Source: CAZVUW01 sp964629825 (lineage in GTDB: Bacteria > Actinomycetota > Nitriliruptoria > Euzebyales > Egibacteraceae). Taken from it: DNA of 39,097 bases. The notes under the pieces are model-generated. The model ran no database searches and was not told where the DNA came from. It saw only the letters and a list, made by a program, of their open reading frames with translations. Positions 1 through 6,801 of this stretch are shown piece after piece (positions within the stretch are counted from its first letter, which is position 1; the number at the start of each line of letters is the position of its first letter). The stretch covers positions 1-39,097 of the forward strand of contig CAZVUW010000020.1 of NCBI GenBank assembly GCA_964629825.1, written 5' to 3'. Made by a program: the position numbers and the translations under genes.

Positions 1-155
1 GCGGGGGGGGGGGGTCTTGGCCCGCCTGGCGGCCGCGCTCCCCTCACCCCCCCCAAACGGCCCGATCCCACACCCTCGTTTTTTTTTTCGGCGGACAGGT
101 CCGCCGAAAACAACACTGAACTGGGAGGGAGGTGGGGTTCGGCGCAGGCGGGCGG
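1..155. other. Gene-free contig edge with homopolymer runs and a hairpin
   Basis: I see no credible gene here. The stretch has a run of 12 G (3-14), a run of 8 C (47-54) and a run of 10 T (79-88), unlike anything else in the window. A perfect 12-bp inverted repeat with a 2-nt spacer (85-96 and 99-110) lies just downstream of the minus-strand sigma factor gene. On the minus strand the hairpin is followed by an A-run, not a U-run, so it is not a canonical intrinsic terminator. The runs may be real or may reflect low-quality assembly at a contig end. Confidence 0.6.
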
Positions 156-1418
156 CTAGGGCCGCAGCGACCTCGCCCGCTCCTCCAGGAACCGCCGCTC
201 GGCGCTGTTGGCCGTCAGCTCAGCGGCCCGCCGATACGCCTCGGCCGCCTCGCCGCTTCGGCCCAGGCGCCGCAGGAGGTCCGCGCGGGTGGCGTGCAGC
301 GGGTGGTAGTCGGGCAGGTCGATGCGGTCGACCACCTGCAGGGCGGCCTTGGGACCCGCGACCTCGGCCAGCGCCACCGCGCGGTTCAGGGCGACCACCG
401 GCGTCGGCGCGATCGACATGAGCTGGTCGTAGAGGACCAGGATCTGCCGCCAGTCCGTGTCGGCGGCGGTCGCGGCGTCGCAGTGGACCGCGTTGATGGC
501 CGCCTGGAGCTGGTAGATGCCGGGGCGTCCGCGACGGATGCAGCGGCGCACGAGCTCCTGGCCCTCGGCGATGAGGGCGCGATCCCAGCGCGAGCGGTCC
601 TGGTCGGCCAGCAGCACCAGCGAGCCGTCCGACGCCGTACGCGCCGGCATGCGCGCGGCGCTCAGCAGCATGAGGGCGAGCAGCCCGAGCACCTCGGGCT
701 CGTCCGGCATGAGCTCCGCGAGCAGCCGACCCAGGCGGATCGCCTCGCCGCACAGCTCCGAGCGAACCAGCGCCTCGCCCTCGGTGGCCCCGTAGCCCTC
801 GTTGAAGATCAGATAGATGACGGCCAGCACCGACCGCAGCCGGTCGGGCAGGTCGGCGTCGTCGGGGACCCGGTAGGGGATGTTGGCGGCGCGGATCTTG
901 CGCTTGGCGCGGACCAGGCGCTGGGCCAGGGTGGCCTCGGGGACCAGGAAGGCGCGGGCGATCTCGCCGGTCTGAAGACCGCCGAGGAGCCGCAGCGTCA
1001 GCGCGATCTGCGCGTGCGGCGCCAGCGCCGGGTGGCAGCACGTGAAGATGAGCCGCAGCAGGTCGTCGTGCACGGGGCCCTCCTCCGGCGGCTCATCCGG
1101 CTCGAGGAGCCGGGCGGCCTCGGCGTGGCGCTCGTCCCGTCGCGCCTCGCGGCGCAGCCGGTCGATCGCCCTGCGGCGGGCGGTGGTGGTGATCCAGCCG
1201 CCGGGGTTGGGCGGCAGGCCGCGCTCCGGCCAGGTCTGCAGGGCGACCGCGAAGGCCTCCTGAACCGCGTCCTCGGCGATGTCGATGTCGCCGAAGACGC
1301 GGATCAGCGTGGCCACAGCCTGTCCTGCTTCCTGCCGGAACACGGCCGCGATGGCCGCCTGTTCGGCGCTGCCGCCCACGCGGCCAGCGGTCGCCGGGGC
1401 GCCGCCGGAGGTCCTCAC
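156..1418 (-). CDS. ECF42-like RNA polymerase sigma factor with long C-terminal extension
   Basis: An extracytoplasmic-function sigma factor that should direct RNA polymerase to the promoters of the two neighbouring DGPF genes. The first ~170 residues hold a sigma region 2 (acidic patch DIDIAEDAVQEAF, then the helix with GGWITTTARRRAIDRLRR) and a region 4 helix-turn-helix (QTGEIARAFLVPEATLAQRLVRAKRKIR). Beyond this lies about 230 residues of helical C-terminal extension with a segment containing FNEGYGATEG and TPR-like helices near the end, the architecture of the ECF42 group. ECF42 factors lack a classical membrane anti-sigma factor and are linked to DGPF/YciI proteins, as here. I chose the GTG at 1418 because it lies 2 nt after the upstream gene's stop; an earlier in-frame start (1499) would overlap that gene. 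About 420 residues. Probably cotranscribed with the DGPF gene from the promoter at 1841-1866. Confidence 0.88.
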   Translation of the reverse strand: MRTSGGAPATAGRVGGSAEQAAIAAVFRQEAGQAVATLIRVFGDIDIAEDAVQEAFAVALQTWPERGLPPNPGGWITTTARRRAIDRLRREARRDERHAEAARLLEPDEPPEEGPVHDDLLRLIFTCCHPALAPHAQIALTLRLLGGLQTGEIARAFLVPEATLAQRLVRAKRKIRAANIPYRVPDDADLPDRLRSVLAVIYLIFNEGYGATEGEALVRSELCGEAIRLGRLLAELMPDEPEVLGLLALMLLSAARMPARTASDGSLVLLADQDRSRWDRALIAEGQELVRRCIRRGRPGIYQLQAAINAVHCDAATAADTDWRQILVLYDQLMSIAPTPVVALNRAVALAEVAGPKAALQVVDRIDLPDYHPLHATRADLLRRLGRSGEAAEAYRRAAELTANSAERRFLEERARSLRP

Positions 1419-1420
1419 GC

Positions 1421-1780
1421 CTACGGCTCGACCTGGTCGTCCTGGAACGGGCGGACCTCGACCGGGCCGCGGCAGGCGCGGGTGGCCTTCTCGGCCCACT
1501 CGAGCGCGGACTTGTCGTCGGCGGCCTCGATCACCCAGTAGCCGCCCAGGTACTCCTTGGACTCGGGGAACGGCCCGTCGGTCGTGACGATCGAGCCGTT
1601 GACCTCGCGCACCACGGTCGCCAGGTGCGGCTCCTTCAGCCCACCGGCGAAGACATAGGCGCCGGCGCTCTTCAGCTCCTCGTTGAAGGCGGAGACGTCG
1701 GCGTGCATCTGCTCGATGATCTCGGGCGCGGGGGGCTCCTCGCCCTCGACGTGGTGGACGCTCAGCATGTACTGGGCCAT
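1421..1780 (-). CDS. YciI-like DGPF-domain protein, first copy
   Basis: A 119-residue protein of the YciI-related/DGPF family (dimeric ferredoxin-like alpha-beta fold). The hallmark TTDGPF followed by ESKEYLGGYWVIEA is present, as is the C-terminal GPVEVRPF segment. The start is ATG at 1780, preceded by AGAGAGGTGAG as ribosome-binding site; a longer in-frame ORF exists upstream but would run through the promoter. It lies directly upstream of the sigma factor (2 nt apart), so the two probably form an operon. The biochemical role of DGPF proteins in ECF42 systems is not established. Confidence 0.9.
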   Translation of the reverse strand: MAQYMLSVHHVEGEEPPAPEIIEQMHADVSAFNEELKSAGAYVFAGGLKEPHLATVVREVNGSIVTTDGPFPESKEYLGGYWVIEAADDKSALEWAEKATRACRGPVEVRPFQDDQVEP

Positions 1781-1840
1781 GGTGCTCACCTCTCTGATCT
1801 GTGGGTGGGGCCGGCGCCTTGCCGGCCTCTCACCCCACCT

Positions 1841-1866
1841 ACGAACGGCGCTCCCGGATTTCGACA
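1841..1866 (-). promoter_or_regulatory. ECF42-type promoter for the first DGPF gene and sigma factor
   Basis: On the minus strand TGTCGA (1866-1861) is followed after exactly 13 nt by CGTTCGT (1847-1841). The same two boxes with the same spacing precede the second DGPF gene. TGTCGA as -35 element matches what I recall of the ECF42 consensus. The DGPF gene begins about 60 nt downstream, and the leader carries a GGCCGGC/GCCGGCC hairpin (1809-1827). Confidence 0.78.
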
Positions 1867-1906
1867 CCCGGCGCCGAGATTCCGGGAACGCCGTCGTGGG
1901 TCACGG

Positions 1907-2257
1907 TCAGAACGACGCTTCGAAGGGCCGCACCTCGATGGGGCAGCCGGTGACCTCGGCGAAGCGCGCGGCCCAGCGCAGGGCCACGTCGAGGTCGTCG
2001 ACGTCCACCACGCTGAAGCCGCCGAGCTGCTCCTTGGTCTCGATGAAGGGGCCATCGGTCGTGAGGACGTTACCGCCCCGGACCCGGACCACGGTCGCCG
2101 TGCTTGCGTCGTGCAGGCCGCCGCCGAAGACCCAGGCGCCCTGGGCCTTGATCTCGTCATGGATGGCGTTGACGTCGCGCATGATCGTCTCGAGCTCGTC
2201 GGGCGTCGGGGGGACGGCGTCCGCCTCGTAGCCGATCGACAGCATGTAGCGGGTCAT
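1907..2257 (-). CDS. YciI-like DGPF-domain protein, second copy
   Basis: A 116-residue paralogue of the first DGPF protein. It carries LTTDGPF followed by IETKEQLGGFSVVDVDDLD and ends GCPIEVRPFEASF. The ATG at 2257 is preceded by a GA-rich ribosome-binding region. It is a separate transcription unit in the same orientation, since its own promoter copy lies at 2311-2336 and the next promoter at 1841-1866 follows its stop. The two paralogues differ widely along their length, so this is not a recent duplication. Two DGPF genes beside one ECF42 sigma factor is a common arrangement. Confidence 0.9.
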   Translation of the reverse strand: MTRYMLSIGYEADAVPPTPDELETIMRDVNAIHDEIKAQGAWVFGGGLHDASTATVVRVRGGNVLTTDGPFIETKEQLGGFSVVDVDDLDVALRWAARFAEVTGCPIEVRPFEASF

Positions 2258-2310
2258 CGCTGCTCCTCTCGGGTCGGGGGCCGACCGGTGCCGGCCCCTT
2301 CACCTCGCCC

Positions 2311-2336
2311 ACGAACGGCCTGGGCCCTGCTCGACA
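2311..2336 (-). promoter_or_regulatory. ECF42-type promoter for the second DGPF gene
   Basis: TGTCGA (2336-2331 on the minus strand), 13 nt, then CGTTCGT (2317-2311). Both boxes and the spacing match the promoter at 1841-1866, while the intervening bases differ. The leader to the ATG at 2257 is about 50 nt and holds a GGGGCCG/CGGCCCC hairpin (2277-2298) at a similar place to the one in the other leader. Confidence 0.78.
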
Positions 2337-2444
2337 TTCTTCGCAGAAGATCGCCCCCGGATCTCGTCTCCAGCTGCTTCGCGCGGGTCGGGAGAGCTCG
2401 CTGCCGGCCCTGGGTGAGCCGAGGGGGACGGTAGGTTGGCGACG

Positions 2445-3404
2445 ATGACCGCCATCGACGCCTCGGTCCAGCGCCGCCAGCGGCGGCGGAACCAGCTACA
2501 GATGGTGCTGCTGCTCGGCGGGATGGTCGCCGTGCTGGCCCTCTGCGCCTGGCTGATCGTCGGCCCGCGCGGGTTCGTGATGGTCGCCCTGATCGGCGCG
2601 GTCACGCTCGCCATCCAGCCGAGGGTCCCGCCCGACTGGGTGCTGCGGATCTACGGAGCCCGGCCCCTGCCCTACACGGCCGCGCCGAGGCTCCATCACG
2701 TGGTGGCGGTCCTGTCCCAGCGCGCCGGCCTGCCGCGGGCTCCGGTCCTGCACTACGTCCCATCGAGAACCCTCAACGCCTTCGCCGTGGGGCGTCCGGG
2801 CGCCGCCGCGCTCGGCGTGACCGACGGCCTGCTGCGCAACCTGTCCCCGCGCGAGCTGGTGGGGGTGCTCGCGCATGAGGTCAGCCACATCCGCGCGGAC
2901 GACCTGCACGTCATGACGTTGGCCGACACGATCGGCCGGCTGACGCACGGCCTGGCCTACCTCGGCATGTTCGCTCTGCTGCTCGTCGGCTTCCCCGTGG
3001 CGATGGTCGGGACGCTGTGGCCGCTGCTGCTGACCGTCGTCCTCACCTCCGTGCCGACCGTGGTGACGCTGCTCCAGCTGGCGCTGTCCCGGTCACGGGA
3101 GTACGACGCCGACCTCGCCGCGGTCGACCTCACCGGCGATCCCGAGGGGCTGGCCTCGGCGCTCCTGCGCCTGGAGCAGCACGAGGGCCGCATCTGGGAG
3201 CGGATCATGGTCCCGCACCGGCGCGGTCCCGACCCGCTGCTGCTGCGCACGCACCCGCCGACCGCCGAGCGGGTCCGCCGCCTGCGTGAGCTGATCCCCC
3301 AGCAGCCCAAGCACCTGCACCTCGAAGGCCAGGACACGATCCTGCGCGACCCCCCGGTGCCCGTTCAGCCCCTGCGCCTGCGCGCCCCGGGCATCCGCTG
3401 GTGA
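2445..3404 (+). CDS. M48-family (HtpX-like) membrane zinc metalloprotease
   Basis: A 319-residue peptidase of the HtpX/Ste24 class, expected to degrade damaged membrane proteins. Two hydrophobic segments follow a basic N-terminus (LLLGGMVAVLALCAWLIVG and then MVALIGAVTLAI). The zinc site HEVSH sits in LVGVLAHEVSHIRADDL, and the third ligand is the Glu of SREYDADLAAVDLTG. A further hydrophobic region lies between the two, as in HtpX. The conserved Asn-Ala segment RTLNAFAVGRPGAAALGVTDGLL precedes the zinc helix. I chose the ATG at 2445; an in-frame TTG at 2436 is possible. The ABC transporter genes start 65 nt after the stop in the same direction, so they may be cotranscribed. Confidence 0.88.
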   Translation: MTAIDASVQRRQRRRNQLQMVLLLGGMVAVLALCAWLIVGPRGFVMVALIGAVTLAIQPRVPPDWVLRIYGARPLPYTAAPRLHHVVAVLSQRAGLPRAPVLHYVPSRTLNAFAVGRPGAAALGVTDGLLRNLSPRELVGVLAHEVSHIRADDLHVMTLADTIGRLTHGLAYLGMFALLLVGFPVAMVGTLWPLLLTVVLTSVPTVVTLLQLALSRSREYDADLAAVDLTGDPEGLASALLRLEQHEGRIWERIMVPHRRGPDPLLLRTHPPTAERVRRLRELIPQQPKHLHLEGQDTILRDPPVPVQPLRLRAPGIRW

Positions 3405-3469
3405 GCCGTGAACCGCGGCGGCTAGTGTTCCCTCGGACCGGGCTCAGTCGACCTTGCGATGGGAGCAGC

Positions 3470-4396
3470 ATGCTGGAGATCGACGGTCTGACACGGCGCT
3501 TTGGCGACCTGGTCGCCCTCGACCGCCTCTCCTTCACCGTGGAAGCCGGCCAGATGTTCGGGTTCGTGGGCTCGAACGGCGCCGGCAAGACCACCACGAT
3601 GCGGATCATCATGGGGGTGGACGACCCGGACGAGGGCGAGGTCCGGTTCGGAGGCGCCCCGATCGGCGCCGAGACGCGTGGGCGCTTCGGCTACATGCCG
3701 GAGGAGCGCGGCCTGTACCCGAAGACGCCGTCGCTGCGCCAGCTCGTCTACCTCGGCCGGCTCCACGGGCTCGACCGGGCGACGGCGACCCAGCGGGCGA
3801 CCGCGCTGCTCGAGCGCTTCGGCCTGGCCGAGCGCATGGACCAGCCCCTCGAGATGCTGTCCCTCGGCAATCAGCAGCGCGTTCAGCTGGCTGCCGCGCT
3901 CGTGCATGACCCCGAGCTGCTGATCCTGGACGAGCCATTCTCCGGCCTCGACCCCGTCGGCGTCGACGCGCTCAGCGAGGTGCTGCTCGAGCGCGCCGCG
4001 CAGGGCGTCCCGGTCGTCTTCTCCAGCCACCAGCTCGAGCTCGTCGAGCGCCTGTGCGACGCGGTCGCGATCATCGACGCCGGTCGGCTGGTCGCGTTCG
4101 GCCGGGTCGATGACCTGCGGGATGCCGCCGGCGGGCGGCTGCTGCGCGTCGAGGTCGAGGGGCCGGACCCGTTCTCCTGGGCGCACCGCCTGCCCGGCGT
4201 CGAGGTGCGGGGGCAGGACGAAAAGGGGGTCCTGCTCGCCCTGAACGACGGAGCCGACGACCAGCAGGTCGTCGCCGCGGCGCTGCAGGCCGGACGCCTG
4301 CGCCACTTCGGCGCCGTGCGACCGACGCTGTCGGAGCTCTACCGCGAGGCCGTCCGCAAGGACGCCGCCGCGGTCGACGGGGGAGCCGCGGCATGA
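3470..4396 (+). CDS. ABC exporter ATP-binding subunit (NatA-like)
   Basis: A 308-residue ATPase of the type that powers NatAB-like efflux. Walker A is GSNGAGKT (residues 34-41), the signature is LSLGNQQRV, and Walker B is LLILDEPFSGLDP with Asp154 and Glu155. The H-loop is in FSSHQLELVERL. The last ~90 residues are the C-terminal extension (DUF4162-like) typical of this subfamily. The ATG at 3470 has GGGAG upstream; the ORF is open further upstream but that segment lacks homology. The stop overlaps the start of the permease gene by 4 bp (ATGA), so the two are translationally coupled. The substrate is unknown. Confidence 0.93.
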   Translation: MLEIDGLTRRFGDLVALDRLSFTVEAGQMFGFVGSNGAGKTTTMRIIMGVDDPDEGEVRFGGAPIGAETRGRFGYMPEERGLYPKTPSLRQLVYLGRLHGLDRATATQRATALLERFGLAERMDQPLEMLSLGNQQRVQLAAALVHDPELLILDEPFSGLDPVGVDALSEVLLERAAQGVPVVFSSHQLELVERLCDAVAIIDAGRLVAFGRVDDLRDAAGGRLLRVEVEGPDPFSWAHRLPGVEVRGQDEKGVLLALNDGADDQQVVAAALQAGRLRHFGAVRPTLSELYREAVRKDAAAVDGGAAA

Positions 4397-5571
4397 ACAA
4401 GATATGGCTTGTCGCCACGCGCGAGTTCACCGAGCGGCTGCGCAGCCGCGTCTTCCTGATCTCGAACGCGGCCATCCTGCTGCTGATCGCGCTGTCGCTG
4501 GGGCTTCCGCTGCTGTTCGCCAGCGATGAGGCGACGCAGATCGGCGTGGTCGGCCCCGAGGCCCAGGCCGTCGGTGAGATCGCCATCGCTCAGCAGGAGG
4601 CCTTCGGCGCCGAGATCGAGCTGGTCCCGCTCGACGACCGCGCCGCGGCGGAGGACGCGCTGCGCGAGGGCACGATCTCGGTGGCTCTGCTGGACGCCAC
4701 GTCTGCGCTCGCGGACGGCGGCATCAGCTCCCAGCTGGAGGCGCTGCTCGCCAACGCGTCCAACTCGCTGAGGGTGGACGCAACCCTCTCCGAGGCCGGC
4801 CTGAGCGCGGAGGACCGGGCGCGGCTGTTCGCGATCGAGCCGCTCAGCGTCGAGCAGCTCGATGACGACGCGGCCGGCGTCGACTTCTCCGACCCCAGCG
4901 TGGGGGTCGTGTTCGCGGCGGTGTTCGTCCTCTACGGTCTGCTGGCGATCTACGGGCAGTGGGTCGCCCAGGGCATCGTCGAGGAGAAGCAGTCGCGCGT
5001 CGTCGAGGTGCTCCTGTCCTCGCTGCGATCGACGGAGCTCCTGGCCGGCAAGATCCTGGGGCTTGGTGCGCTGGGTTTCGCACAGGTCCTGATCATGGCC
5101 GGCCTCGCCACAGCCGGGCTTCTGCTCACCGATGCGATCGAGCTGTCGAGCTCCGCCTGGACCGGTCTGGCGCTGGTGATCGCCTGGTACGTGCTCGGGT
5201 TCATGCTCTACGCGGCGCTGTTCGCGATGGCCGGCTCGGTCGTGTCGCGCGTCGAGGACATGCAGAGCGCCGTCATGCCGGTGATCATCGTGCTGGTGCT
5301 CGCCCTGTTCGGCGCACAGCTCGCGTTGGGCGATCCGACGTCCACCCTCGCGACCGTCGTCGGGCTGTTCCCGCTCACCGCTCCGATCGTTCAGCCGATC
5401 CTCAACGCGGTCGGCGCCTCGACCTGGCTGGAGACGCTGCTCGCCATCGGCCTGGCGGTGCTCGCGATGGCGGTGATGGTCCCGGTGTCCGCACGCGTCT
5501 ACCGGGGCGGCGTCCTGCGCACCCGCGGTCGCGTGTCCTACAAGGAGGCCTGGGCGAGCTCGCGCGACTGA
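4393..5571 (+). CDS. ABC exporter permease (NatB/ABC-2 family)
   Basis: A 392-residue membrane partner of the preceding ATPase. A first transmembrane helix (residues ~19-40, VFLISNAAILLLIALSLGLP) is followed by an extracytoplasmic domain of ~140 residues. Five or six further helices fill the C-terminal half. The cytoplasmic motif EEKQSRVVEVLLSSLRSTELLAGKILG, after the second helix, is diagnostic of NatB/ABC-2 permeases. The start codon overlaps the ATPase stop. A GC-rich stem-loop lies between this gene and the convergent SRPBCC gene. Confidence 0.93.
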   Translation: MNKIWLVATREFTERLRSRVFLISNAAILLLIALSLGLPLLFASDEATQIGVVGPEAQAVGEIAIAQQEAFGAEIELVPLDDRAAAEDALREGTISVALLDATSALADGGISSQLEALLANASNSLRVDATLSEAGLSAEDRARLFAIEPLSVEQLDDDAAGVDFSDPSVGVVFAAVFVLYGLLAIYGQWVAQGIVEEKQSRVVEVLLSSLRSTELLAGKILGLGALGFAQVLIMAGLATAGLLLTDAIELSSSAWTGLALVIAWYVLGFMLYAALFAMAGSVVSRVEDMQSAVMPVIIVLVLALFGAQLALGDPTSTLATVVGLFPLTAPIVQPILNAVGASTWLETLLAIGLAVLAMAVMVPVSARVYRGGVLRTRGRVSYKEAWASSRD

Positions 5572-5593
5572 GCCGGCGGGCGCGGGGGGACTC

Positions 5594-5664
5594 GCGCGAC
5601 CGGGTCACTCAGATCGTCTGCGCTCATGCGACGGAGCCGCCCGGATCGGGCGGCCCGGTCGCGC
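5594..5664. terminator. Nested inverted repeats between convergent genes
   Basis: A perfect 8-bp stem with a 3-nt loop, GCCGCCCG-GAT-CGGGCGGC (5636-5654), lies inside a wider inverted repeat with 11-bp arms GCGCGACCGGG (5594-5604) and CCCGGTCGCGC (5654-5664). It sits between the converging permease and SRPBCC genes, so it could end transcription from both sides. There is no U-tract, as is common in high-GC actinobacteria. Confidence 0.5.
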
Positions 5665-5676
5665 TCCCGACGGGCG

Positions 5677-6156
5677 TCAGCCGGCCAGCAGCTCGTCGAG
5701 CTTCTCGTAGCCCTCGCGCACGCCCTGCTCCATGCCGCTGGCCACGAAGGCGTCGCGACCTTCGAACGAGTCGACCAGGGAAGTGGTGACCAGACGGGTG
5801 CGGCCGTCCCCGAGGTCGTGCAGCTCGAGCCGCTCGAGTGCGACGCCGTCGCGCATGCCCTCATAGCAGAAGGTCTGGATGACCAGCTCGTTGGGGCGCA
5901 CCTCGTGGAAGGACCCGAAGAAGCCGTACTCCTCGTCGCCGCGGTGCTGGGTGAAGCGGTATGCCCCGCCGGTGCGGCAGTCCCAGTAGTCCATGCGGGT
6001 CTCCAGGTCGCGCGGGCCGACCCACTGCGTGAACAGATCAGGGTCGACGTGAGCGCGGTAGACCTTCTCCGGCGGGGCGTCGAACTCGCGGGTGATGCGA
6101 ACCAGCGGCACGTCGGGGTCGACGTGGATCTGGGTCTCCTTGGTGGTGGTGGTCAT
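5677..6156 (-). CDS. SRPBCC / AHSA1-domain protein
   Basis: A 159-residue START-like protein of the AHSA1 (activator of Hsp90 ATPase homologue 1-like) family. Diagnostic segments are VRITREFDAPPEKVYRAHVDPDLFTQWVGP near the N-terminus, a central GGAYRF and GFFGSFHEV, and the closing helix MEQGVREGYEKLDELLAG. These proteins form a hydrophobic ligand cavity; the ligand here is unknown. The ATG at 6156 overlaps the stop of the ArsR gene by 4 bp (ATGA), so the pair is coupled. ArsR-SRPBCC operons are frequent in actinobacteria. Confidence 0.92.
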   Translation of the reverse strand: MTTTTKETQIHVDPDVPLVRITREFDAPPEKVYRAHVDPDLFTQWVGPRDLETRMDYWDCRTGGAYRFTQHRGDEEYGFFGSFHEVRPNELVIQTFCYEGMRDGVALERLELHDLGDGRTRLVTTSLVDSFEGRDAFVASGMEQGVREGYEKLDELLAG

Positions 6157-6527
6157 CGCGTCTCGTCCTCCTTGGTGCTGGGGGTTGCTGGTGCTGAAGC
6201 TGGCTGGTCGGGCATCGCGGCGAGCACTTCGTCGAGCCGGCGGTAGCGCTCCTCCGCCTGTCGGCGGTAGCGCTCGATCCACTTGGTCATCAGGTCGAAC
6301 ACCTCCGCCTCCAGGTGCACCGGGCGGCGCTGCGCCTCCCGGCGACGGGTCACAACTCCGGCGTCCTCGAGCACGCGGAGGTGCTTGGAGACCGCCTGCA
6401 AAGACAGGTCGTAGGGCTCAGCGAGCTCGCTGACCGTGGCGTCGCCCCGGGTGAGGCGGGCCACCATGTCGCGCCGCGTGGGGTCGGCCAGGGCCGCGAA
6501 GACCCGGGACAGCCGCTCCGCGCTCAC
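6153..6527 (-). CDS. ArsR-family winged-helix repressor
   Basis: A 124-residue transcription factor. The winged helix-turn-helix spans residues ~5-85: FAALADPTRRDMVARL, then the recognition region LSLQAVSKHLRVLEDAGVVTRRREAQRRPVHL. There is no Cys-x-Cys metal site, so a metal-independent inducer is likely. The start is GTG at 6527, with GGAGGTGG as ribosome-binding site. Two identical 16-bp operators upstream flank its own promoter, so it is probably autorepressed together with the SRPBCC gene. Confidence 0.93.
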   Translation of the reverse strand: MSAERLSRVFAALADPTRRDMVARLTRGDATVSELAEPYDLSLQAVSKHLRVLEDAGVVTRRREAQRRPVHLEAEVFDLMTKWIERYRRQAEERYRRLDEVLAAMPDQPASAPATPSTKEDETR

Positions 6528-6542
6528 GCTCCACCTCCATGT

Positions 6543-6558
6543 TCAACCGTTTGGTTGA
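6543..6558. promoter_or_regulatory. Putative ArsR operator O1
   Basis: TCAACCGTTTGGTTGA is a dyad with 6-bp arms TCAACC/GGTTGA around a 4-bp centre. It lies between the -10 element of the arsR promoter and the ribosome-binding site. An identical copy lies at 6589-6604. Confidence 0.8.
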
Positions 6559-6562
6559 TTAC

Positions 6563-6592
6563 ACCGTAGGCCGCGGTGCCATCCGTTGTCAA
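6563..6592 (-). promoter_or_regulatory. Core promoter of the arsR-SRPBCC operon
   Basis: On the minus strand TTGACA (6592-6587) is followed after 18 nt by TACGGT (6568-6563), a housekeeping-type promoter. The -35 overlaps operator O2, and operator O1 lies just downstream of the -10. Confidence 0.65.
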
Positions 6593-6604
6593 CCGTTTGG
6601 TTGA
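6589..6604. promoter_or_regulatory. Putative ArsR operator O2
   Basis: The second exact copy of TCAACCGTTTGGTTGA, 46 bp (start to start) from O1. It overlaps the -35 hexamer of the arsR promoter, so repressor binding would block RNA polymerase. Confidence 0.8.
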
Positions 6605-6651
6605 ACAAGCCGATCGGCTGCAGCGCGGGAAGGTTGCGCCTCGCATCCGTT

Positions 6652-6680
6652 TTGACCGTGAACCCCGGTAGCACTAACCT
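6652..6680 (+). promoter_or_regulatory. Putative promoter of the giant surface-protein gene
   Basis: TTGACC (6652-6657), a 17-nt spacer, then TAACCT (6675-6680), a housekeeping-type match. It would give a leader of about 115 nt before the GTG at 6802. The leader is GC-rich and can fold, but I recognise no riboswitch class in it. Confidence 0.5.
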
Positions 6681-6801
6681 TCGCCGGCTCCTGTTGCGGG
6701 GCAGGAGCTTGGCCGGATCACGTGGGCCCGGGGTGCCGGGCGAGGTAGGCCTGGCGTGCCCTAGATGAGGGCGGTCGCGGGCGGGACAAGGAAAGAGAAC
6801 C

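Noticed and set aside
85..110. Perfect hairpin as intrinsic terminator of the sigma factor gene
   Set aside because: For minus-strand transcripts the stem is followed by an A-run, not a U-run. It may still act as a factor-independent roadblock, but it is not a canonical intrinsic terminator.
132..1541. 469-codon plus-strand open frame over the sigma factor gene
   Set aside because: It is antisense to a clear ECF42-like sigma factor and its translation shows no domain.
6681..6801. Riboswitch in the leader of the giant gene
   Set aside because: I looked for the cyclic di-AMP (ydaO) and cyclic di-GMP patterns that often precede actinobacterial wall-protein genes. The conserved cores are not visible; the leader is simply GC-rich.
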